NCBI GenBank assembly: GCA_023525975.1
Contig: CM042035.1
Span: forward strand, 30,099,001 to 30,163,000
Source: Smallanthus sonchifolius
Lineage: Eukaryota; Streptophyta; Magnoliopsida; Asterales; Asteraceae
Direction of reading: 5' to 3'
DNA length: 64,000 bases
A program made the translations under genes and the position numbers. This document shows positions 55,783 to 64,000 of the stretch, piece after piece (position 1 is the stretch's first letter; each line of letters begins with the position of its first letter). The notes under the pieces are model-generated. The model made no database searches and was not told where the DNA came from. It saw nothing but the letters and a program-made list of their open reading frames with translations.

Positions 55783-56848
55783 AAAATATTTTATTTTTAA
55801 ATAAGTAGTTATTATGTATTTATAAAAGTTCTTATTTATTTATTTATTTATATTATCATTATTATTATATATATTTTTTTGTAAGTTGAAACTATTTTAA
55901 CAAATTTATAAAAATATAATATTTATTATTTTATAAAAAATTTTGTGGGTTAAATATGTATAAAAGAATTTTAGTGGTTTTCGGAATAAACGAACGAGTA
56001 AACCGACTCATTTTAGTTTTTATTGTATAAAAAGAATGTTAAAATAAGTTAAAATAAATAAAATAAAAACAGAATAAAAAAATTGGGCCGAAGGCTACCC
56101 CCCGAGTGTCAGATACACGAAAATCTTTAAATATGTATAGCTCGACAGCTTCGTCTCGTCCAGAAGAGTGTTGGGACGTGCTCAATTTCACGTTTTATCA
56201 TACGAAACGTTGTTGAGTTCTGAAGGAAGATCGAGTTTGTAGGCCACTTTTCCTACCCTTTCGAGTATCTTGAATGGACCCACATATCGTGGTGCAAGTT
56301 TTCCTACCCTGTCGGGGTGTTCGCCGGAAAAAGCTTTGGACCGCCGGACAAACGTTGGGGACAACCGGAAATGCGAATTTGGTTTTGGCAGTTTCAGTCC
56401 CTGGAATAACTACGGATAAGACCTTATAGTTTGATTTCTACAGAAATAGTCCCTCAACAGATTTTATCTTAAAACCTTCTAGTTTGAAAATTTTTTAAAA
56501 CAACCCCTCAACTTTTATAAAAATAAATTTCTTTAATTTCTTTTAATTTCAAATATATTTTATAAACTTATTTTATTATTATTATTATTATAAATAATTT
56601 TTATAAAAGTTATTTATCTTATTTAAATAGGTTATTTTATTAAATATGTAACCTTTAAATTTAGATTTTTTTTATATAAAATTTTATATAAGTTTTAAAA
56701 CTTATAAAATTTTAATTAATTTAAATCCGTAAAATGAAAATGCCTATTTGTATAAAACTAAATAAAACACTCGTATTTTATTTAATTTAAGATTGATTAC
56801 ACGATAATTATATTACAAGTGCGCGACTGAAAAATCCGAAACGTCACA
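54798..56848 (-). mobile_element. solo-LTR-like gypsy insertion (minus) with target duplications
   Basis: Starts TGTCACACCCCG, ends CGTCACA, and is flanked by CCAGT (54793-54797 and 56849-56853). Read on the minus strand, its end matches the LARD and GypA LTR style. The conserved blocks ACTCACCAACTTTTTAGTTG and CAGGTGAGTTACATAGCCCC are also found in the LARD LTR. It contains a minus-strand intron-like pair (55027-55522), a TA run (55747-55780) and an integrase fragment (about 56190-56312). Confidence 0.85.
56190..56312 (-). pseudogene. integrase C-terminal fragment inside the solo-LTR-like insertion
   Basis: On the minus strand the frame reads RVGKLAPRYVGPFKILERVG followed by KVAYKLDLP, the GPF/Y-type region of chromovirus integrase. 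Pol sequence is not expected inside an LTR, so the insertion is a rearranged remnant rather than a clean solo LTR. The frame is lost after about 40 codons. Confidence 0.75.
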
Positions 56849-57072
56849 CCAGTGGTTAAAGACAATGTTGAGTCATCAAAATAAAGTGAGAAGGTTTAGG
56901 TTCAATCAAAATGGAAACCAAAGTCAAAAGTTTCTGTTTCTAAGGAACAATCTCATACAATTAAGGAGAAATTTGATTGCGTTTTGAAAGAAATTATTTA
57001 TTTTGATGAATCAGGCCGACCCAAGACCATAATGGCTTAAGTCTCTATTACTAACTAATCATTTCTGTTTGT
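56849..57072 (+). pseudogene. copia gag-protease junction
   Basis: After the target duplication, coding-like sequence resumes with several stops. A GRPKTIMA segment precedes a stop at about 57037, then reading restarts into the protease frame. Degraded. Confidence 0.55.
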
Positions 57073-57402
57073 GTGCAGGGAACTCCAAGGAGGACTGTCG
57101 GAAACCATTCGTATGTTGATAGTGGATGCTCTCGACACATGATAGGAAATCTTAACTTATTGGAGAATGTTAAAGAAATCCAAGGAGGATATGTTGCTTT
57201 TGCAGGCAAGAAAGGAGGAAATATTTTTGGCCAAGGCACAGTGTCAAATGGGAGATTGAGCTTTGAGAAAGTCAACTACGTGGGGCAGCTGGAACATAAT
57301 CTGTTATCTGTTTCACAAGTTTGTGATAAAGATTTCTCAGTTCACTTTAATAAGTCAGAGTGTTTGGTGTTCAAGCCGGGATTTGAGATACCTGAAGATT
57401 AG
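57073..57402 (+). pseudogene. copia protease
   Basis: The frame contains YVDSGCSRHMIG, the copia aspartic protease active site (D-S-G-C), then GQGTVSNGRLSFEKVNYVGQ and LLSVSQVCD, standard for Ty1/copia protease. It ends at a TAG at 57400-57402. The first codon shown open is GTG and is not a start. This domain keeps its catalytic Asp. Confidence 0.85.
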
Positions 57403-57408
57403 ATACTT

Positions 57409-58350
57409 ATGAGAGCTCCTCGAAAGAATGATATATATATGCTCGACATGAGCACTGCGACGACAACTTCGTCTGTTCCAACTTGTCTTCTTTCGAAAGC
57501 TTCTGAATCCGAATCAACTTTATGGCATCGGAAAATGGCTCATATACATTTTAGAAAAATGAATTATCTTGTCGAGAATGGGTTGGTTTCTTGTGTCCCT
57601 GCCATGAGGTTTCATGTGAATGAAGACTGTATTCCTTGCAAGAAGGGGAAGCAGCACAGGAAATCTCATCATTCAAATTTGATTAATTCTATTGTGACTC
57701 CTTTAGAGTTGTTGCATATGGATTTGTCCGGACCTATTAGTGTCATAAGTGAAGGCGTCAAATCTTATTGTTTGGTAGTGACCGATGATTACTCAAGGTT
57801 TTCTTGGGTCAAGTTTCTTGTTTCTAAGGATGAAACAGCTGAAATTCTTAAGTTCCTGATTGTGGGGCTTGAGACTTTATTCAAATTGCAAGTCAGGAGG
57901 ATTCGGAGTAATAATGGCACAGAGTTCAAGAATGGAAATATGAGTTTATTCTGTTTACCGTAGGGCATCCATCGTGAATTCAGTGCTCCTTATGTTCCTC
58001 AACAAAATGGTGATGCTGAGCGGAAAAATCGAACTCTTATTGAGACGGCTCGTACTATGTTATCTGATTCAAAACTGCCTGTTACCTTTTGGGCTGAGGC
58101 GATGAATACAGCTTGTCATGTTCTCAATAGGGTTTTGACCGTGAAGAAACACAGCAAGACCTGTTATGAATTGCTGAACAATCGAAAACCTAATTTGGCG
58201 TATCTTTTGCCTTTTGGAAATCCATGTACCTTGCTGAAGACTCACGATGTTCCTACAAAATTCAGGTCCAAAGCAATTGAGGGAATTTTCTTGGGATACG
58301 TTGCCAATTCTCAAAACAAGAGAGTCTTTCAAAGAATCACGTTAAATTGA
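57409..58350 (+). pseudogene. copia integrase, second catalytic Asp changed to Asn
   Basis: The GAG-pre-integrase zinc finger is complete (LWHRKMAHIHF...CIPCKKGK). The core has LLHMDLSGP with the first Asp, then VRRIRSNNGTEF, where the family has SDNGTEF; codon 57910-57912 is AAT. A TAG at 57961-57963 breaks the frame. The third region with AERKNRTLIETARTM (about 58017-58060) is present but preceded by Asp in place of Val. It continues to 58350 with the FRSKAIEGIFLGY C-terminal segment. Inactive. Confidence 0.87.
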
Positions 58351-58702
58351 AGAATGGTTTCATATTGACTGTGATAATCCTTCTGTTTCTCAAGTTGTAA
58401 AATGTTCCTCTTGGGCATTTGATTATGATGGGTTGTTCAGATCTTTCAATGTTTCTCCTGCAGTTTCTTTCGCTAAAGCAGAAATGTTTTATCAGTCCTA
58501 CTGCTATAATGATTCAATTGTCGATCCACGTTCGGTTATTCCGATTGTGGGTACTCCTCCAGTTGACCCGAATGTATCTTCAACTTCGGGAATAACATAA
58601 GAATGTGATAGTGAAGATGATGAAGTTGTGTTCCAAGAATTGTCTAACAACATTCATGACATAGTTGATGATTCATCTGCACCGGCATCACTTTAGGGAG
58701 AG
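58351..58702 (+). pseudogene. copia integrase-RT connection, degraded
   Basis: Ser/Asp-rich variable linker with stops (TGA near 58350, TAA near 58600, TAG near 58697). A connection of this length and composition is normal between copia integrase and RT. Confidence 0.6.
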
Positions 58703-59740
58703 TTGCCTTCTAATCTTGATGCAGTTATTCAAACTTCGGATATTCCCCAATCTCGTGTGCATAAGCACCATCCCACTGACAATATTATTGATGCTTTGAA
58801 TGCAGGTGTTCAAACGAGACATCGTACACTTACTGAAAATTCACGTTTATATGCTCAAATTGTTAATACAGGTATCTTGGAGACGTGTTTGCATGCTTGC
58901 TTCATTTCTCAAACAGAACCTAAAAATGTGGTTGAGGCTCTAGATGATGATTGTTGGATTGAGGCCATGCAAGAGGAATTGGCTCAATTTGATAAGTTGC
59001 ATGTTTGGGACTTGGTTGATTTACCCAAAGTTCAAGATATATTGGCACAAAGTGGGTATTCAAATGTAAACGTGATGAACGTGGTGTTGTGGTAAGTAAT
59101 ATGGCAAGACTTGTTGTTCAAGGATTTAATCAGCAAGAAGGAGTTGATTACACGAAGTTTATGCTCCAGTTGCGAGGATTGAGGCGATCAGATTGTTTCT
59201 AGAATATGCTTCTTTATATGGTTTCAAAGTTTTTCAATTGGATGTCAAAAGTGCTTTTCTGTATGGAAAGGTAAAGGAAGAGGTTTATGTGAAACAGCCG
59301 CCTGGTTTTGAAGATCCCAAGCTTCCTGAACAGGTGTTTAAATTGGATAATGCGTTATATGGTCTTCATCAGGCTCCTCGTGCATGGTAGAAACTTTGTA
59401 AGTGCATTTACATGAAAATAGATTTGAGCGTGGCCAAATTGATTCTATCCTTTTCAACAGAAAAGTAGGGGGAGATATATTACTTGTTAAAATCTATGTG
59501 GATGACATAGTCTTTGGATCGACGAATGTCGATATGTGTAAAGACTTTGAAAGAGTGATGAAGTTGAAATTCGAGATGAGCAGTATGGGAGAATTATCGT
59601 TCTTTTTGGGTCTTCAAGTTGATCAAAAGGAAGATGATTTTTATATTCATCAAATGAAATATGTTGCCGATATTCTCAAGAAGTTTGATATGGCAAATGC
59701 TTTAGCTTTCAACACTCCAATTCCTGTTTAATCACAAACT
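58703..59740 (+). pseudogene. copia reverse transcriptase (RVT_2 type), frameshifted
   Basis: 58703-59095: start of the RT domain with HKHHPTDNIIDALNAGVQTR and CWIEAMQEELAQFDKLHVWD. A frame change near 59080 and another near 59150 precede 59193-59390 with FQLDVKSAFLYG (motif A Asp present) and NALYGLHQAPRAW, then a TAG. The last part, 59402-59731, has ILLVKIYVDDIVFGSTN with both catalytic Asp residues intact, and ELSFFLGLQVDQ. Frameshifts and stops make it non-functional although the catalytic triad survives. Confidence 0.88.
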
Positions 59741-60429
59741 AGATTCTGACTTGAAAGGGAAAGAGGTGGATTGTCGATTATACATAGGAATGATCGGGTC
59801 TTTAATGTATTTGACAACGTCACGCCCGGATATTATGTTTGCAGTGTGCTTGTGCTCAAGGTTTCAGTCTAAAACATATGATTGCTGTAAAGCGGATCTT
59901 TCGATAGTTAAAGGGTAAACCAAGGTTGGGATTATGGTATCCAATTAATTCTGAATTTGATTTTAAAGCTTTTACAGATTCAGATTATGGAGGTTGTGGT
60001 TTGGACAGGAAATAGACGTCTGCTGGTTGTCAATTCTTAGGGAATAGGCTTGTGTCCTCTAAATGCAAAAAGCAAACCTCGGTTGCAATTTCAACGTGTG
60101 AGGCAGAATACATTGCAGCAGCCAGTTGTTGTTCCCAAATCCTATGGATTCTACAGCAGTTGAGGGATTATGGTTAGAACTTCACAGGGACACCAATGAT
60201 GATTGATAACACAGCCACCACGTCAATCACAACAAATTCTGTGAAACACTCAAAGACAAAGCACATTGCTATTCGACATCATTTCATTCGTGATTGTGCA
60301 GAAAAGAAGTTAATTGAGCTGGTGAAAGTTCACACGAATGAAAATTTTGCTGATTTGTTTACCGAAGCATTCGATCGTACATGGTTTGAATTTCTTACTC
60401 AAATGATTGGTATGCTTAATCCAACGTGA
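59741..60429 (+). pseudogene. copia RNase H
   Basis: Broken frames contain FKAFTDSDYGGC, STCEAEYIAAASC and, in 60196-60429, IDNTATTSITTNSVKHSKTK and HIAIRHHFIRDC. These are the acidic residues and the C-terminal HIAIRHHFIR hallmark of copia RNase H. Stops occur at about 60015 and 60176. It ends at TGA 60427-60429, the end of pol. Confidence 0.85.
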
Positions 60430-61862
60430 CAAAGGTTTTCAAAAAGGTTTTTCATGGAAGTTTTTATTTTAGTTTTCTTGATTATTTAAAGTAAATAGTT
60501 TTATGCTTTATTTTTCATTAGTTTTACTTGATTTCTGAAAAACCCAAACAAATTTGAAAAAGATAAAATCGGTACTTCTTGAAGTTAGAGAACAAATGAT
60601 AGTACATCAGTAGGTGATCACATACACATGACCATAGAATGATTACCTGGTGTCTGTATTTATGTTTGTGCTTATATGATTTCATCTAAACTTCTAAGTT
60701 TGCATAAACAGGAAATGATAGCTTCATGACTGCTTGACATTGATATATATAAATTTTTAATTTTGATATTTGCATGTAATTTGAATTGTCAGTAGGCTAG
60801 AAGCGTTTTTAGTCCATTAGTAGTGTGAAAACACAATGGTCTATGTCACAGTTGTGATTTGAACCCATGCTATGCTGGGTGTGTGTGTTAAAAGATCATT
60901 ATCAGATAAAGAATATGAGACTTCAAGTATTTCATGAGACTAGTATCAGACTATATTGATTAGCACAATTTTTCAGTTCAATTCACTACCCATGCCCTGA
61001 AAATCATGTAACGTGAAGTTGGACTAAGATATGATTCTGACAACATCTGTTGGAACATATACTCACCCTTGGATCAATTATGTTGATTCCGTTGAACATA
61101 TCAAGATAACAGTTGGATCACATTACACTGTATCATTGAATCAATAGATTCCTTGATTATTCTTCTGTTACTATGAATCATGATACTTCATCCAAAACCA
61201 AGCTATATGAATCATTCTGATTCCATGTATCCTTCGAGATCTGTTTCTTTTCTTGTTCTAGTTGAGATAGTTTCATCCTGGAGATTGATCTAATCTTTGA
61301 ATAAGTCTCAATATTTCTTGAAAATAATGCAATTTAAATTTCTGTTGGCATATTTGTGGGGTACACATTGTTTTCATATAAATGGTACTAACTCACAAGA
61401 ACGTGGGATAAAAACGCTTGTAGTTTCAAATCTTATAATGCTGAAAACTTGGATTGACATGTAGTATAATGCAAATTCGGTATGAATAAGTTAGCATGTC
61501 ATGATCTGATCCTGTTTACTTTGAAGTTTATCGCGTATCATTTCATGAATGTTTGAGTATTTGAAAAAGAAATTTGAATGAAAATAGAAAGTTGTGATAT
61601 CTGTGAGATAGAAGTTGAATAGAAATTTCAAAAGAATTGATAGTTTATGAACGCATGAAGTGTTAGTTCTGAGAGATTATTTGCTGAGATGTCATACAGT
61701 GTAGCACAAAGTGCTTGTTTGCTGAGCCAAGTGTCTGTGTATATGTAGAATGCCATATGTCAATCCTTAGATCTGCTAGGGAATTTTATACTCAGAATGT
61801 GTGTGTGATTCATCAAATTTTATACTCAGAAATTTATACTCACAGTGTTTGACCAAAAATGT
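60430..61862 (+). other. copia 3' untranslated region, no gene
   Basis: AT-rich sequence without coding potential. It lacks a match to the 435-bp LTR and lacks a G-rich purine tract, so the 3' LTR has been deleted. The element stops at the junction near 61862. Confidence 0.65.
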
Positions 61863-62178
61863 TTGGCGGATGAATCTACTTAGCTTACCGTTTAGAGCTA
61901 CCGAAGGGACTAAGTAGACATCATAACACATTTCATGTGTCTCATTTGAGAAAATGATTGGCGGATGAATCTACTTTTGTTCCTTTGGATGATATAGAGT
62001 TGGATGAAAAGTTGAATTATGTTGAGGAATCAGTGGCAATCTTAGATAGAAAGGTGAAGCAATTGTGCATAAAGAGATTAGCCAAGTTTTGGTGAGATGG
62101 AAACATAAGAAGGGAGCGGATATGACTTGGGAAACCGAGGAAGAAATGCTCAAATATTATCCGAACCTTTTTATGTGA
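61863..62178 (+). pseudogene. GypA integrase C-terminus after a deletion junction
   Basis: GypA resumes with the AYRLELPKG-type and FHVSHLRKW segments, then LADESTFVPLDDIELDEKL, a frame change near 62060, and MTWETEEEMLKYYPNLFM ending at TGA 62176-62178. A 19-bp copy of 61958-61976 sits at 61863-61881 at the very junction, in a place where the family has different sequence. Roughly the integrase segment between STA (42411) and this point is missing. Confidence 0.85.
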
Positions 62179-62182
62179 AGTC

Positions 62183-62220
62183 GGGTTTCGGGGACGAAAC
62201 CCAAATAAAGGGAGATGATT
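62183..62220 (+). promoter_or_regulatory. GypA pre-LTR hairpin and polypurine tract
   Basis: GGGTTTCG-GGGA-CGAAACCC (62183-62202) is a perfect 8-bp stem with a 4-base loop. It is followed by AAAGGGAGATGATT, directly before TGTAACGAACC. Confidence 0.8.
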
Positions 62221-64000
62221 TGTAACGAACCAAAATCCGGGTTTCGTTTTCAAATAAATAAAATATTTCAATAAATATTATGGTGAAAATAATATTTTAG
62301 AAATAAGTTGAAACAAGTGAGTTTCAAGTTAATAATGTGGTTTTACTAGTTTTATCTAGTTTTGGAATGAAATGCGTGAAATGAAAGTTGAGGGGCCAAA
62401 AGTGTAAATGGCAAAAATCTGCCATTTTGACTTGGAGAAGTCAAAATTAGCCTCATTTGAGGTGTGGGTCGTTCAAGAGCAACGAGAAGAAGGAGAAATC
62501 GGATTTTGGAGCTAAATCTTGCATTTGAAGCTTGGATTGTGAAGGTTTTGGCTCACACAACACCTTCATAACATCAAGTAAGTGATTATCTTCCTTTAAT
62601 TTCACTTTTGAATGTGTTAGTGGGTGGGTTTTGTATAAATCCAAAAATTATGTATGCATGTGGTTAATTGGTGTTAGATAGTGGATAATATAGCTAAACT
62701 AAATGTAAAGAGTGGTGATTAACATCCTACAACCCTTTGATTTTGATTTTGAGAAGTTAGGGTTCATATGGAGAAAATTGGGGGTGTTTGGATAATGATG
62801 TTAGAATGTTGAATTAGTGATGATTAAGTGTTTATGTGGTATTAAACACTTGAACGAACACCAAATTGACCTAACAAAAGTTATTGAATGAGAAATTAGT
62901 GTCAAGGTATTGGAAAGAAAACTCAAGTAGGTGAGTTTGTATTGAAAGAGGGTGTTTGGTTATGGGAATAACCCAAGCGGGTCAGTTTGGGTTGGAAATG
63001 GAAATTCGGTTATGAAACCAATTATAATGCGATTTTGATGTATGATTAGATTACTAAACTAGGTGTATATGTTTAGGAAATCAATTTACAAAGCCTGAAG
63101 GTGGTACGGGATCTTCTAACTCAAATGGTAAGTGCCTTGCACTTACTTAGTATTGATGATAAATAGGTGAAATGTGTGATATGTATGCATACTATGTGTG
63201 GAATTGAATATGTATGATGATGGCATGAACTAGAATGTGATAAGTATGAATGTAGTTAAAGTAATAAAACTATAATGGATATATGTAATTGAATGTATGT
63301 GGTTATAATGGTAATACTATAACGGTTATGTAAATTAATGTAGTTATAGTTGAATTACAATAATGGAAATGTGAAATGAATGAATGTAGTTATATTGCAA
63401 TACTAAAATGGATATGTATGAATGAGGTTATGATCTAAGAATCATAATAGATATGAGGTTATGATCTATGATTCATAATGGATATGAGATTATGGTTAAA
63501 ATACCATAATGGATAAGAGGTTATGATCTAAGTATCATGATGGATATGAGGTTATGGCCTAAGAGCCATAATGGATATGAAATGATGGAAATGAAAGAAA
63601 TGAAACTTGTAGTAGAAATGCAAGTATTATGATCCTTAATTCACCAAATGGGTGCAAACGGGTCAAATGGGCGAATGGGTGGAAACAAGTGATAAATACT
63701 TGTTTCTCATGTTTATCTTCATTACTAATGATGAAATGTTCATGTGGTTATGTAGGAAAAGCTCCGATGTAGGTCAATGTCAAGTTCGAGGAGTTGAAGG
63801 ATTCTCGTACGCGTTTTGGTATTTTGGGGGTTGAAAAGAAAATCCTTAGTTAGTATGTAAATTGATACAAAACTTGATGTTTTGGTGAATTTTGATAATG
63901 TGTAATGATGTTTAAGTAATGGTCAAAATACCGAAGTGTTGGGAGTTTTTGGTGTTATGATGTTTTGGTGAAAATGGGAAAAATTGGCTAAGTGTTGAAG
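62221..64000 (+). repeat. GypA 3' LTR, cut by the window edge
   Basis: Starts TGTAACGAACCAAAATCCGGG exactly as 36404 and follows the same order of blocks up to GGCTAAGTGTTGAA at the edge. It carries an expanded hairpin minisatellite (63426-63577). The CGCG module expected next should begin about 40 bases outside the window. Confidence 0.93.
63426..63577. repeat. 31-bp-period hairpin minisatellite in the GypA 3' LTR
   Basis: Five units start at 63426, 63457, 63488, 63519 and 63550, exactly 31 bp apart. Each unit holds a small palindrome with a different but matching stem: TTATGAT/ATCATAA, TTATGGT/ACCATAA, TTATGGC/GCCATAA. The rest of the unit is ATGGATATGAG-like. Confidence 0.9.

Larger units (their letters stand above)
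42412..61862 (+). mobile_element. Sirevirus-like Ty1/copia element, 3' LTR lost, split by two later insertions
   Basis: 5' LTR 42412-42846, primer site, gag with an extended coiled-coil region, protease, integrase, RT and RNase H in copia order, and a 1.4-kb 3' untranslated region. GypB (45183-53857) and a solo LTR (54798-56848) interrupt it. No 3' LTR matching 42412-42846 is found before GypA sequence resumes at about 61863. The long gag C-terminus with acidic and coiled-coil sequence suggests the Sirevirus (SIRE) lineage (inference). Confidence 0.85.
36404..64000 (+). mobile_element. GypA: chromovirus in plus orientation, split by a copia element, right end outside the window
   Basis: 5' LTR 36404-38308, primer site 38312-38323, gag, protease, RT, RNase H and integrase to 42411. 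Then follow the 19.5-kb copia insertion and a deletion, the integrase end at 61882-62178, and the 3' LTR from 62221 to the window edge. Five bases CTCTC precede the left LTR. The copied LTR sequence stops at a position equal to about 38045 of the 5' LTR, so about 265 bases are missing at the window edge. Several catalytic residues are changed, so the copy is dead. Confidence 0.88.

Noticed and set aside
61047..61070. TGTTGGAACATAT as the start of the missing copia 3' LTR
   Set aside because: Only the first dozen bases resemble the 5' LTR start. The following sequence does not match, and no purine tract precedes it.

Overview
This window looks like a transposon-dense intergenic block of a flowering-plant nuclear genome. 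The base composition is AT-rich, there are no bacterial-style operons, and almost every recognisable protein fragment is a Ty3/gypsy or Ty1/copia gag-pol piece. The style of the chromovirus gag-pol fragments and LTRs suggests a eudicot, most likely Asteraceae; that is inference, and no marker gene is present. I see no intact host gene.

Left part (1-12.8 kb): a 9.5-kb LTR retrotransposon without gag or pol (LARD-like) lies at 125-9637, with 2.9-kb LTRs, tRNA-Met primer site, polypurine tract and perfect GTAAA target duplications. It split a second element whose uncharacterised ORF, purine tract and LTR resume at 9638-11408. A gypsy-type solo LTR follows at 11421-12558. Middle left (13.7-20.7 kb): a cluster of foldback elements, three of them sharing an arm sequence. 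Those at 17.1-20.7 kb sit between TA microsatellites, and the one at 13.7 kb carries a 1.3-kb minisatellite. At 23.58-24.32 kb on the minus strand are three compact, partly overlapping ORFs. The last has a cysteine-rich zinc-finger-like motif and is a candidate endogenous RNA-virus fragment.

Right part (24.3-64 kb): one set of nested retrotransposons, five levels deep. An Athila-like element with gag and protease only (from 25.4 kb) is split in its 3' LTR at 30258 by a minus-strand chromovirus (GypC). GypC is split in RNase H/RT at 36404 by a plus-strand chromovirus (GypA). GypA is split in integrase at 42412 by a Sirevirus-like copia element. The copia element is split by a minus-strand deletion-derivative gypsy (GypB, 45183-53857, target duplication TTGAG) and by a solo-LTR-like insertion (54798-56848, target duplication CCAGT). 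The copia 3' LTR and part of GypA integrase were lost in a deletion at about 61862 that left a 19-bp filler duplication. The right ends of Athila, GypC and GypA lie outside the window.

The most unusual signal is a module of four CGCG-NNA-CGCG hairpins with arms that vary in a compensating way and centres spaced 31/47-50/31 bp. It occurs three times, in three different element families (28869-28995, 33030-33156, 38086-38213), once inverted relative to its element. Related themes are covarying hairpins beside the polypurine tracts, a 31-bp-period hairpin minisatellite in one LTR, tRNA-like Pol III modules inside LTRs, and conserved splice-site pairs inside LTRs.
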